A DNA stretch of 64,000 bases. Source: Lachnospira sp. UBA3212. GTDB taxonomy: Bacteria; Bacillota; Clostridia; Lachnospirales; Lachnospiraceae. The translations under genes were made by a program, and so were the position numbers. The stretch lies in contig DEWK01000023.1 in the NCBI GenBank assembly GCA_002363615.1, forward strand, positions 1-64,000, written 5' to 3'. The notes below the pieces were generated by a model. It did not search any database, had not been told where the DNA came from, and saw only the letters and a list, made by a program, of their open reading frames with translations. Below, piece by piece: positions 23,811-33,193 of the stretch. The first letter of the stretch is position 1. The number at the start of each line of letters is the position of its first letter.

Positions 23811-24617
23811 CTAAACATATTTCATAAGTTTTATATAAATTCGACCTTTTCGGGTCGTGGAATTCTCTTCCGTATATTGAAAACGTCCCATTCCTCTAAT
23901 GGAAATAATATCCCCAATATTTAAACGGTAACCATTCGAGGTTATTAAACGTCCGTTAACAAAAACTTTTGCATCGGAAATGGCTCTTGTCATCTCAGAA
24001 CGGGAAGCCTTAAAAGCTAAAGCACAAACACTATCCAATCGAATACTGGCAACGGTTCCCGTAATTTCTTTGAATTTTAGCTGATAGGAAATCTCATCTG
24101 GATTGATTAATTCAAGAAAAACATCTGTATGCTTAATCTTCTCTAAAGAATGAAGAAAATAATCGCAAACTTCTTCTAGGAGAATCACATAAGCAATTGG
24201 AACATCATTCTTCTCATCTAGATAAATATCCCCGATTTTACTGCGTTCCACACCTAAACTCATTAGAGATCCTAAGACATCCCGGTGACTAAAAGACTGG
24301 GCAAATTTAGGGTATTTAGGCTGGATTTTCAAGTAGGCAAATATATTTGCCTGATTCAGTAATTCTAAATCCATAAAATCCGTATAATAGTAGAGAATCT
24401 TTCTTTCAGCATTAGGAAAACCTCCTGTTACTTCAATGAAAACAGAAGGTACCTCTTTTAATATACGCTCTTTTTCCGCTAAAAACAGGCTCTGTTCATC
24501 AAGAGTTAAAAAATCAGTATTACATGGTGCCTGTCGATTATAACAGCGCCTTGCCAATTCCTGAAAACGCTTGATTAAAAAAGCCCGTTCTTTTTCTGTA
24601 TTAGAATGTGAATTCAT
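23811..24617 (-). CDS. ylmH: YlmH family S4-domain RNA-binding protein
   Basis: The 268-residue protein has the YlmH layout: an N-terminal domain (FLTLDEQSLFL, GGFPNAERKILYYY) and a C-terminal S4 domain (SRSEMTRAISDAKVFVNGRLI). YlmH acts in ribosome-associated quality control and peptidyl-tRNA rescue and often neighbours division genes. It lies 11 bases before divIVA. Confidence 0.93.
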   Translation of the reverse strand: MNSHSNTEKERAFLIKRFQELARRCYNRQAPCNTDFLTLDEQSLFLAEKERILKEVPSVFIEVTGGFPNAERKILYYYTDFMDLELLNQANIFAYLKIQPKYPKFAQSFSHRDVLGSLMSLGVERSKIGDIYLDEKNDVPIAYVILLEEVCDYFLHSLEKIKHTDVFLELINPDEISYQLKFKEITGTVASIRLDSVCALAFKASRSEMTRAISDAKVFVNGRLITSNGYRLNIGDIISIRGMGRFQYTEENSTTRKGRIYIKLMKYV

Positions 24618-24622
24618 AATAA

Positions 24623-25159
24623 TTACAGAGTATCGTAATCCTCTGAATCAGCAGCTTCGCTATTCTCACCAAGATCACCGGAAATATCAATCTCGCTTGG
24701 TGTAAGAACGATGATCTCATTGGAAATAACCTCTGCCTTACCGCCAAGTGCATAGATTGATCCAAATGTAAAATCAGAAATTCTTGTTGCAAGCTCTACA
24801 TGAAGTCCCTCTAAATTTAATACTACAACCTTATGAGCCTTAAGATTATCTGTAACTTCACGAGCCTCCTCATAATTTACCGGCTTAACAATAACAACTT
24901 CAGTTCCTGAAGATCTAGAATCCCTCATATTAACCACATTACTGCGACGCTTGTTAAGCTTCTTAGGTGGGATATATTCCTCTTCTTCCTCCTCATAGGC
25001 AACCTTTTTCTTGCTTTCCTCGTTAGAGGTTTTTTGATATGACTTCTTTACTGGCTCATCATCATATTCTTCGTCATCATAGTACTCATCTTCGTATTCA
25101 TCATTGACCTTTAATTTGTCAAAAAATGCTCCAAAGGTGTCTGAAATTCTACCTGCCAT
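24623..25159 (-). CDS. sepF: Cell-division protein SepF
   Basis: The 178-residue protein has an N-terminal amphipathic helix (MAGRISDTFGAFFDKLK), an acidic linker, and the SepF fold (VNYEEAREVTDNLKAHKVV, NLEGLH, DFTFGSIYALGG). SepF anchors FtsZ to the membrane and shapes the septum. The ATG at 25159 follows a GGAGG site and starts the family motif; upstream in-frame codons are less likely. Its 5' end overlaps yggS by 11 bases. Confidence 0.93.
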   Translation of the reverse strand: MAGRISDTFGAFFDKLKVNDEYEDEYYDDEEYDDEPVKKSYQKTSNEESKKKVAYEEEEEEYIPPKKLNKRRSNVVNMRDSRSSGTEVVIVKPVNYEEAREVTDNLKAHKVVVLNLEGLHVELATRISDFTFGSIYALGGKAEVISNEIIVLTPSEIDISGDLGENSEAADSEDYDTL

Positions 25160-25862
25160 TTCTATCCTCCAAATCATAATTTCGCGCTCCAAAAATAGCC
25201 GTTCCAACACGAACCACGGTTGCTCCTTCTTCTACTGCTATTTCGTAATCGTTGGTCATACCCATGGAGAGCACACTCATGGTTACATTATCAATGTTTT
25301 TTCCTTCAATGTCAACAGAAATTTGCTTTAATTGAGCAAAATACTTTCGATTTTCCTCTGGATTCGTTACATAAGGGGCACTTGTCATAAGTCCTTTTAT
25401 GTGAACATGGGGGAATTTTGCAATTTCTAAAAGATTTTCTAAAAGGTTATCAACCGTAAAACCAAATTTACTTTCTTCCCGAGCTACATTAACCTCTAGT
25501 AAAATATCCGCCTCAAGGCCTTTTTTCACACATTCCTTCTCAATCTGCTCTGCTAAGCGAAGGGAATCAACCGCATGAATCAAGGTGGTTTTTCCTAGAA
25601 TGTATTTTACTTTATTTCTTTGCAAATGCCCAATCATATGCCAATTAAGATCTTTGTTGTCTTCCTCTTGAATCTTGTCACAAAGCTCCTGAACATAATT
25701 CTCACCAAAGGAAGTTTCACCAGCCTTGATACATTCTTCAATCAATTCTAAAGGCTTGGTTTTGCTTACACAAAGCAAAGTGACTTCCGAAGGATTCCTG
25801 CCAGAACGCTTGCAGGCTGCTTCAATCTTTTCATGTACCATCTTTAAATTATCTGCAATCAT
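25149..25862 (-). CDS. yggS: YggS family pyridoxal-phosphate-binding protein
   Basis: The 237-residue protein has the PLP-lysine region LLCVSKTKP, then GENYVQEL, WHMIGHLQRNK and a VLSMGMTNDYEIAVEEGATVVRVG end. This family keeps PLP homeostasis and has no known catalysis. It overlaps sepF, which suggests coupling, and is preceded by an AGGAGG site. Confidence 0.94.
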   Translation of the reverse strand: MIADNLKMVHEKIEAACKRSGRNPSEVTLLCVSKTKPLELIEECIKAGETSFGENYVQELCDKIQEEDNKDLNWHMIGHLQRNKVKYILGKTTLIHAVDSLRLAEQIEKECVKKGLEADILLEVNVAREESKFGFTVDNLLENLLEIAKFPHVHIKGLMTSAPYVTNPEENRKYFAQLKQISVDIEGKNIDNVTMSVLSMGMTNDYEIAVEEGATVVRVGTAIFGARNYDLEDRNGR

Positions 25863-25877
25863 TATAAGCCTCCTAAA

Positions 25878-27302
25878 TTAATTAAAAATAATCTGATTAT
25901 TCTTTACGGTAGAACCATTTAAAACAATCTTATCATATACTTGTAAGCCATAAACAGAATCGGATTGAACAATATAATAATCATTGGATTCTGTTAGAAT
26001 GGTTACTGTTCTAAATTTTGCATAACCGGAATTAATATTATAAACTCCTTTTAATGTAAGAGTTTCTTCTACGGTAAAAAACTCTTGAGAATCCGTTAAT
26101 TTCAAATTATCTCCCTTAGAAAGAGAATCCGTAGAAATATAAAAAAAATCATTGTCCAAGTCATGATCCGCTTGGTCATCCGATTCTAAGGTGGCCGAAA
26201 GCACTTCTACCTCCAGCTTTTTAATCTTCTCTTCTCCCTTCTTATTAAAGGTTCTTTTTAAAACATTATAGCTACCATCATCCCCTATGGACACATACCG
26301 CTTTGGAACACAATAGGATTTGTGATTCACTACGGAAGATTTTGGGACTTTTAAGCCAGTAATGGCCTCAGCGATGATTTCAATACCAATAAAACGTTGG
26401 TTGCAGTACCGAGTCATATTATCGGATAAGGAGATTACTCCATATGCTCCATCAGCATTTTCCTGGATAGCAAAAGCACCGGTAGTTTCAAAACCATCCT
26501 TGGCAAAACGGATTTTAACATAGGTGGTTTCTTTATACTTCTCCTTTTGTTCCTTGGTAAGAGGAATCACAATCTCCCAGTTTTCAGAGGAAATGGTCTT
26601 ATAAATAGGCCTTCCACTTTCTACATAGCTATTGGTAGCTAAGCTGGCTTTTGTATATTTGCTAGTATCGAAGGAGGATTTCATCACCTGTTCCTTGGTT
26701 AAACTCTCCATATTATCAATCGAATATAAAACAATCCCAGAACTATTTGGGGTTTTTATTTGAAAATTAGAATCCAAACCACTTTCCTTAAGCTTTTCAT
26801 TGATGGCATCTAAGGAATTTGCATTAAAGAATTCTAAAATCATACTTTCTAAATCGTACTTAAAATCATATACCTCTTGATAATTATCATCACTATAATT
26901 CTCTGTAAAACCACTGATTCGATTTCGGATACTGGCAATATTCTCCTCGGAAAGCTGGCTGCTTTCCTGGGCCAATTCCTCTAAGGCTGTGGAAACATTG
27001 CCGGACTCATCCATGGTATAAAGTTTCGTGGTAGCAGATACCCTACTCCCCTCTCGCACATAGTAATTGATATAGCCACTGGTATCTGCATAAGCGATGT
27101 TTTCTGTTCGCAAAGCAATTCCGGTAAAGGGATCATTGGTTACTGCACTTTTTCCCTTGGTTACATCGTAACTGGTAATGGTAGGTTTTATTCTTGAATT
27201 AAGGAATGAAATAATCAAATAAATGGTAAAGATTAAAAGGAAGATTACTCCAACCGGTAGGTGGAGTAATCGAAAGAATCTTTTTTTTCTTTTCTTTGCC
27301 AT
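25878..27302 (-). CDS. HlyD-like membrane-anchored protein of the sepF-yggS locus
   Basis: The 474-residue protein has a basic cytoplasmic N-terminus, one membrane segment (about residues 13-31), and a long external part. That part includes a lipoyl/HlyD-like hairpin (GYINYYVREGSRVSATTKLYTM) and beta-rich domains further on. A gene of this type recurs in Lachnospiraceae between yggS and mgsA/rodA. A role in envelope or division is inferred from its neighbours only. No transporter partner is encoded here. Confidence 0.75.
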   Translation of the reverse strand: MAKKRKKRFFRLLHLPVGVIFLLIFTIYLIISFLNSRIKPTITSYDVTKGKSAVTNDPFTGIALRTENIAYADTSGYINYYVREGSRVSATTKLYTMDESGNVSTALEELAQESSQLSEENIASIRNRISGFTENYSDDNYQEVYDFKYDLESMILEFFNANSLDAINEKLKESGLDSNFQIKTPNSSGIVLYSIDNMESLTKEQVMKSSFDTSKYTKASLATNSYVESGRPIYKTISSENWEIVIPLTKEQKEKYKETTYVKIRFAKDGFETTGAFAIQENADGAYGVISLSDNMTRYCNQRFIGIEIIAEAITGLKVPKSSVVNHKSYCVPKRYVSIGDDGSYNVLKRTFNKKGEEKIKKLEVEVLSATLESDDQADHDLDNDFFYISTDSLSKGDNLKLTDSQEFFTVEETLTLKGVYNINSGYAKFRTVTILTESNDYYIVQSDSVYGLQVYDKIVLNGSTVKNNQIIFN

Positions 27303-27325
27303 GTTATAACTCCCAAAAGACTGAA

Positions 27326-27724
27326 TCAGTTCTTATATATTTCACGCCAATCCAAATCACCACGCTCTAAAGCCTTAATTAAAAGTTCAGCGGTAGCCAG
27401 ATTAGAGGCAAGAGGAATGTTATGCATATCGCAGAGACGGATGGTCTTATTAACATCCGGCTCATGGCTCTTAGGGGTAAATGGATCACGAAGGAAAATA
27501 ACCAAATCCATCTGATTTTGCTCAATCTGAGCACAAATCTGCTGTTCTCCTCCCAAATGACCTGCTAAAAACTTGTGGATATTTAAATTGGTTACCTCTT
27601 CAATCAAGCGACCGGTAGTTCCGGTGGCATAGATATCATGATGACTTAAGATTCCTCTATAAGCGATACAGAAATTTTGCATTAATTTCTTTTTGCTATC
27701 ATGTGCAATTAGTCCGATGTTCAT
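27326..27724 (-). CDS. mgsA: Methylglyoxal synthase
   Basis: The 132-residue protein has GLIAHDSKKKLM at its start, the phosphate-binding ATGTTGRL motif and the catalytic region GPLGG-like HLGGEQQICA, with FLRDP and LATAELL further on. It converts dihydroxyacetone phosphate to methylglyoxal, a glycolytic overflow route. It overlaps rodA by four bases, so is coupled to it. Confidence 0.95.
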   Translation of the reverse strand: MNIGLIAHDSKKKLMQNFCIAYRGILSHHDIYATGTTGRLIEEVTNLNIHKFLAGHLGGEQQICAQIEQNQMDLVIFLRDPFTPKSHEPDVNKTIRLCDMHNIPLASNLATAELLIKALERGDLDWREIYKN

Positions 27725-28884
27725 GCTAATACCTCCTCATATTTTATGGTGTTACATTGTAGACTGACATTCAGTACTATTCCGATTCCAATAAATAAAC
27801 TTACCAAAGAAGCTAATCCATAACTTACAAATGGCAGGGTTAAACCTGTATTTGGAATCAATTTGGTTACAACGGCGATATTAATAATCGTCTGTATCCC
27901 TATCCAAGCACCTACGCCACAGCATAGGTACTTTCCTTCATCATCTGGAGCCCTGGAACCAGTTTTAAAACATAAAAGGGTAATCAGTGCCAAGGTTATA
28001 ATAACACATGCACCGCCCACAAAACCTAATTCTTCTCCGATAACAGTAAATATAAAATCGGTATGAATCTCTGAGAGATAATTACCGTTTTTAACACTTG
28101 TAATTGTATTATTATTCAGACCCTTACCATATAAACCACCAGAACCTATCGCCAGCTCAGAGTTTTCTTGCTGGTACATTAATTTAGCGGTTTCAGGATC
28201 ATCTTTATCACCTTGATAAAAGGCAACAATACGTTTTAACTGGTAGGTTTGTAAAATAGTCTGATTTGGTTGCAAAGCTAAATAAAACAGCACCACCACC
28301 AAAGGAATGGCAATCATAAATAAAACGCCAATTACCTTATAACTTAAACCTGCTACAAATATTATAACACAGAATATTAATAGAATGACAATGGTTGTTG
28401 ATAAATCGGGTTCAATATAAACGAGACCAGCTTGCAGTCCAATCAAACCTGCGGTAATCAAAAGAAAATAGGTTTTGCTGATTTTTTCTTTGTATTTAGC
28501 AAAGAAATGAGAAAAGAAAAGGATAATAAAAACCTTTACCAACTCAGAGGGCTGAATCTGGATTCCTTGAATCACCATCCATCTTTGGGCACCCTTATGG
28601 GTCTCTCCAAAGAAAAATACATAGATTAAAAGGACTACAGATAGAATATAAAAGCCCCAGTAAAGCCTTAAAATAAAATGATAATCAATCAGGGTAAGGA
28701 AAAGGACCATGATTCCACAGGCAAGAACACATAGCAACTGTCTGTGAGCATAGGTGCCATCTTCCGCAGCTGAATCAATTACCTTAATACTAATGGTGCA
28801 AAGAAGCCCGATTAAGAGCACCAACCAGAGATTAAATTTTTTATAATTATAACTTTTCAATTTAGAAAATACTCTTTTAAACAT
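27721..28884 (-). CDS. rodA: RodA-type peptidoglycan glycosyltransferase
   Basis: The 387-residue protein is a SEDS membrane protein with about ten predicted segments and the conserved GGLYGKG and SYG-containing SLFIGIG end, plus HTDFIFTVIGEELGF. RodA polymerises lipid II for side-wall growth together with PBP2, encoded immediately upstream. It is coupled to mgsA downstream. Confidence 0.94.
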   Translation of the reverse strand: MFKRVFSKLKSYNYKKFNLWLVLLIGLLCTISIKVIDSAAEDGTYAHRQLLCVLACGIMVLFLTLIDYHFILRLYWGFYILSVVLLIYVFFFGETHKGAQRWMVIQGIQIQPSELVKVFIILFFSHFFAKYKEKISKTYFLLITAGLIGLQAGLVYIEPDLSTTIVILLIFCVIIFVAGLSYKVIGVLFMIAIPLVVVLFYLALQPNQTILQTYQLKRIVAFYQGDKDDPETAKLMYQQENSELAIGSGGLYGKGLNNNTITSVKNGNYLSEIHTDFIFTVIGEELGFVGGACVIITLALITLLCFKTGSRAPDDEGKYLCCGVGAWIGIQTIINIAVVTKLIPNTGLTLPFVSYGLASLVSLFIGIGIVLNVSLQCNTIKYEEVLA

Positions 28885-28903
28885 AAGCTTCCTTTTCTAC
28901 TTC

Positions 28904-31759
28904 TTAATCAGAAGTTTTTTCAGTCTCAGGTCCATTGGCAGTACCATTTACAATAGACTTAAGGGAGGTCTTTCCCTCAGTGAATTGTAATATATTCTTT
29001 GCTACTTCCGCAGGATAACTGGAAGAATCACAGTTAGGAATGATTACGGAAAATGCATAATCCGGATCATTTGCAGGAGCAAATCCCACAAATAAACCAT
29101 GGTCATAGCGAGATTTGTTTTCCTGAGCAGTTCCGGTTTTACCTGCAACAGTCATATCCAGATCGGCAAATACAGAACCAACGGTTCCACCGGTGGCAGT
29201 AACCTGCTTCATTCCTTCATAAATTACATTCCAGGTGGAATCAGCAAGTTTCACCTTATTGTCGGCCTTGGCCTTTAACTTATAAACCGTATCCCCTCCC
29301 TTAGTCTTGATTTTCTTCACTAGGGTTAAAGGATAATTATTACCTCCATTTGCCAAGGTGGAAACATAACGGGCAAGTTGTACTCCCGTATAGCCATGAG
29401 TACCCTGACCAATGGCGGAACGAACCACGTCGGAATTAGAAAAAATCGGACTAGATTCGGAAATCTCTACTCCGGATTTTTGGTTTAATCCTAGGGCAGT
29501 TGCATATTTTTCCAGTTTTTTTAATCCTTGTACATGGCTTAAAGAACCATCTGATTTGGTGCCTAAGCGATATCCAACTTCATAGAAGAAATAGTTACAA
29601 GAAACTCCGATGGCCCTTGTGACATTAATTGGACCGTGAGCACCAGGATAAATCCAACATTTTGGACTTGGGGTAACTGCTTCAAAGGTACCGGTATCAT
29701 TAATGGTTTCTCCGGTGCTAATCACCCCTTCCTCCAAACCAGTAATAGCAGAAACCATCTTAAAGGTAGAACCCGGTGCAATGGTCATCTGTGTACATCT
29801 TGAAACCAATGGAGAGGCACTATCGGAGGTAAGTTTCGCCCAATATTTTGCATCTACGGAACCTGAAAGCATATTATTATCATAAGATGGATAGGTCACC
29901 ATTGCTCGTACCGCTCCGGTATTTGGATCTGTAATTACCACGGACCCGGAACATGGATCAAGGGCAATCTGCGCCGGGGTAATGCTTAAAGATTCAATCT
30001 GCTTTCGAATAAATTTATAAGAAACCGTAGAATCAAGGGTAGAAAGACTATTATACCAAGTTTCCTTGTCTTTTGTTAAAATCTTTTGATCATAAAGGAC
30101 CATACAGACTTCTCCACCTAGAATACTTCCATCATAAATCATATAATAATAGATTTTTTTATAAAAACCGGTGTCGGTTTTTAATAATGTTAAGGACTGA
30201 TCTAAAAGAGCCTGATAAATATCTTGGGTGTCTGTATATTTTTCATCCATGGTCAATAGAGAAAAATCAATCCATTCATTTTTAATGGCATACTCTAAAA
30301 ATTCTCGTAAGGAAATCTTACCGGCATAGTAATTCTGATAGGTTTCATCATTGGTGGTATCAATCTTTGAAGAAAGGAGAATCTGATTTTTAGTAAGAAT
30401 ATCGTAAATATAATACTGATAATCCTGGTATTCATCCTCTAAATCCTTCAAGATGGTTCCGGACTCCTCTTCTAATTGAGAACGTAGATTATTTAAAACC
30501 GTCTTTCTTCTAGCTTTAAACTTAGAATAGATATTCTTTTCATTGGAACTTGCCTTTTTCCGGTTTAATTTACTAATATCAATGACATTATTATTAATCA
30601 ATTGGTAATAGACATCCTTAATAGGAACCTTGATTTCTACATCAGAGTCAGAGTCGGCGTTGGCATAGGCATCCTTGTTTACATCAGCATTTACAAGGTT
30701 TGAAAGAAGAATACCTGCAATCTTTTGCTCTAAAAGATGATAGGTGGCAACTTGCAGGTCTCGATCAAGGGTTAAGGTAACATCATCTCCTGCGGTGGAG
30801 TCAGTACCATCCAGTTCCATAACGGTTTTACCGGTGGCATCTACAAAAATATTTTGATGTCCCTTGGTGCCCTGAAGGTATTCCTCCATAGAAGCCTCAA
30901 TCCCGGATTTACCAACAATATCGGTGGAAATATAATCCTTATCTTCTTGGGTAAACTCTGCCAGCTCTGTTTCGGAAATACGTCCGGTATATCCAATGAT
31001 TGGTGCAAAATAGATGGAATCATTGTAAACGCGAATGGTATCTTGGGAAATGGATACCCCCGGCAAGTCGTTCTTATTCTCATAGATTGCCGCCACAACT
31101 TGATCATTCACATCGGAAGCAATGGTGGTTTTTATATACTTTGAATAAGAGGTTAAGGTTAGTCCATATCTTACTGCTGTAATCTTAAAAATCTTGCTTG
31201 TATCATAGTCCTTGCTTGATATTTCATATTTTTCCGTAGAAAGATAATTCATTACATCGGCAGCAGTCCAAGCCTCATACTTGGCAGCCTTGGAATTATA
31301 CTCATCTGAACCCAGAAAATTAATTAAAAAAGTCTTTTTTAAGGTATCTGAAACATTAAAGGAATAGACCCCATCCTGATTCATAGAAATTGGAAAGTCG
31401 ATGTCCACAGTGCCATCGTATTTTTCAATTAAATCAATGGTTTTTGAGATGATCTGATTTAAGTCATCCGACTTAGTTTCTGAACTTTCCAAGGTATCTT
31501 CGATTACGACACCATTGGCCAACTTGTTATAAGCAAGCACATTACCATTGGTATCGTAGATTTTTCCACGGGTACCAGAAGAATAGATGGTTCGTTCCAT
31601 CTTAGCCACGTAGTCGTTGGTGAATTCATCTCCACGGATAATCTGCAGATTAAAGATCCTTAAGATAAGAACGGTAAATACTCCAATAAAAATCACAGAA
31701 ACAAGAAAAACTCTTGAACGAACCGTATTTAATATTGTTTCTAAAAGATAGCTAATCAC
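28904..31759 (-). CDS. mrdA: Penicillin-binding protein 2 (elongasome transpeptidase) with large insertion
   Basis: The 951-residue protein has an N-terminal membrane segment, a dimerisation domain, and a transpeptidase domain with SxxK in APGSTFKM (about residue 661), SxN in SCNYFF and KTG in GKTGTAQ (about 873). Class B PBP2 proteins are usually 600-700 residues; the extra length is a charged, partly coiled insertion (about 330-620) before the catalytic domain. It overlaps mreD by eight bases and precedes rodA, its cognate polymerase. Confidence 0.95.
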   Translation of the reverse strand: MISYLLETILNTVRSRVFLVSVIFIGVFTVLILRIFNLQIIRGDEFTNDYVAKMERTIYSSGTRGKIYDTNGNVLAYNKLANGVVIEDTLESSETKSDDLNQIISKTIDLIEKYDGTVDIDFPISMNQDGVYSFNVSDTLKKTFLINFLGSDEYNSKAAKYEAWTAADVMNYLSTEKYEISSKDYDTSKIFKITAVRYGLTLTSYSKYIKTTIASDVNDQVVAAIYENKNDLPGVSISQDTIRVYNDSIYFAPIIGYTGRISETELAEFTQEDKDYISTDIVGKSGIEASMEEYLQGTKGHQNIFVDATGKTVMELDGTDSTAGDDVTLTLDRDLQVATYHLLEQKIAGILLSNLVNADVNKDAYANADSDSDVEIKVPIKDVYYQLINNNVIDISKLNRKKASSNEKNIYSKFKARRKTVLNNLRSQLEEESGTILKDLEDEYQDYQYYIYDILTKNQILLSSKIDTTNDETYQNYYAGKISLREFLEYAIKNEWIDFSLLTMDEKYTDTQDIYQALLDQSLTLLKTDTGFYKKIYYYMIYDGSILGGEVCMVLYDQKILTKDKETWYNSLSTLDSTVSYKFIRKQIESLSITPAQIALDPCSGSVVITDPNTGAVRAMVTYPSYDNNMLSGSVDAKYWAKLTSDSASPLVSRCTQMTIAPGSTFKMVSAITGLEEGVISTGETINDTGTFEAVTPSPKCWIYPGAHGPINVTRAIGVSCNYFFYEVGYRLGTKSDGSLSHVQGLKKLEKYATALGLNQKSGVEISESSPIFSNSDVVRSAIGQGTHGYTGVQLARYVSTLANGGNNYPLTLVKKIKTKGGDTVYKLKAKADNKVKLADSTWNVIYEGMKQVTATGGTVGSVFADLDMTVAGKTGTAQENKSRYDHGLFVGFAPANDPDYAFSVIIPNCDSSSYPAEVAKNILQFTEGKTSLKSIVNGTANGPETEKTSD

Positions 31760-32291
31760 GTTCTACTTCCTTTCCCTTTTCGTAGGCGGTAATTTTCTGA
31801 TCAACCTTATGAACAAATTGATAAATCAATAAGGTTACTAGCATAGTCATTAGTACATCTGGAAAAATGGTATGTACAAAATAATAGTTGAATCCGGTAT
31901 TTCCCTGTAGGAGAAAAAAGAATACAAACATTACCAGATTATAGACAAAGTCACATGCCCCTACTAAGAGGGAAGGAAGAACAACGTCGTCGTGGTAAAA
32001 AGTTCTTTTTAAATAGCCGGAACAATATCCAATATAAACCAAACACAAAATGTGAAAACCAAACGGTGTGGTGGAATATAAATCAATTAGAACTCCACTG
32101 ATCAATCCGGTAAAGATTCCAGCTTTTTTCCCATTCAAAAAACCAATAAGCGAAGTTAGGATTACAAAAAAATTAGGAAAAATAGCATGAGGTGAAAACC
32201 AGGCTGCCACCGATGTCTGTAGAAACAGATTCAGAAACAGGAGGAAAACAATCACGATTTTTCTTGCAATATGTTTACGAAAGAAATCCAT
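31752..32291 (-). CDS. mreD: Rod-shape-determining protein MreD
   Basis: The 179-residue protein is a membrane protein with about five segments, in the MreD position between mreC and mrdA. It links MreC to the MreB cytoskeleton. It starts ten bases after mreC and overlaps mrdA. Primary sequence is weakly conserved in this family, so context carries much of the call. Confidence 0.9.
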   Translation of the reverse strand: MDFFRKHIARKIVIVFLLFLNLFLQTSVAAWFSPHAIFPNFFVILTSLIGFLNGKKAGIFTGLISGVLIDLYSTTPFGFHILCLVYIGYCSGYLKRTFYHDDVVLPSLLVGACDFVYNLVMFVFFFLLQGNTGFNYYFVHTIFPDVLMTMLVTLLIYQFVHKVDQKITAYEKGKEVERD

Positions 32292-32300
32292 TAAAAACCT

Positions 32301-33179
32301 CTATTCTTCAATATAATCTTGCTTTAATTGCTTAATTACCAAAACTTCCTCTAAATTCTCAAAGGAAGCCACCGGAGTCAGGTAACCGGACTTGGTTAAA
32401 TCATCACTGTTGTCTGTCACGGATGAAACATATCCGATTAAAATTCCAGGCAGGTATTTATCAGAAATCGGAGAAGTGAGAATCATATCTCCCTCCTTAA
32501 TCAAAGCTTCCTTAGAAATCTGTGAAAGCTTTAATAAACCGGAATCATATAATTCCAAATCTCCTTCTACAATACAAGTATCTGAGGAAGAAGCACTTTT
32601 ACCGCTTACATTAAAATTATCTTCAATAATGGTATCAATTACTGCATACTTCTTTCCTACCTTACTAACAATTCCCACCAGGCCACCATTGGCAAGCACA
32701 TTCATGTTCTTTTCAATACCATCTTCGGATCCTTTATCAATGGTAAAACTACCATAAATGATATTGGTGGTATCACTTTTAGCAATAACATGGGCCCCAA
32801 CGGAATCGTAAGTAGAATATGTTTCTTGCAATTCCAAAAGAGTACGAAGTCGCTCCAGTTCATACTTATCCTGGGCTAAAACCGAAGTGGATTCTGTTAA
32901 ATCCTCAATCTTTTCTTTCAATTCCTTATTCTCAGTTTGTAATTTTTTCATCTTTTTCAAAAGATTTTTTCGACTGGTAAACCACTGTCCCATGTCATTC
33001 AAGCCTTTTTCAATCGGAAGAATTCCGCAATGAAAGCCATTACGAACCGTGTTAAATGGCTTAGGAAAAGCAAAGGACAGGATAATACAAATAAGAGCCA
33101 CAACTGATATCCCCCAAACCAAATACTTTGAAAGAACATGCTGTTTTTTATTCTTTTTATTAATAACAGAATTATTCAT
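32301..33179 (-). CDS. mreC: Rod-shape-determining protein MreC
   Basis: The 292-residue protein has one N-terminal membrane segment, a coiled coil (about 70-105) and two beta domains with VIAKSDTTNIIYGSFTIDKGSEDGI and GGLVGIV. MreC scaffolds the elongation complex and regulates PBP2. It follows mreB by 14 bases. Confidence 0.93.
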   Translation of the reverse strand: MNNSVINKKNKKQHVLSKYLVWGISVVALICIILSFAFPKPFNTVRNGFHCGILPIEKGLNDMGQWFTSRKNLLKKMKKLQTENKELKEKIEDLTESTSVLAQDKYELERLRTLLELQETYSTYDSVGAHVIAKSDTTNIIYGSFTIDKGSEDGIEKNMNVLANGGLVGIVSKVGKKYAVIDTIIEDNFNVSGKSASSSDTCIVEGDLELYDSGLLKLSQISKEALIKEGDMILTSPISDKYLPGILIGYVSSVTDNSDDLTKSGYLTPVASFENLEEVLVIKQLKQDYIEE

Positions 33180-33193
33180 GTTAGATTCCTCTT

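Noticed and set aside
30841..31182. Frames on both strands inside mrdA
   Set aside because: Shadow frames; the mrdA frame has full PBP2 motifs and covers them.
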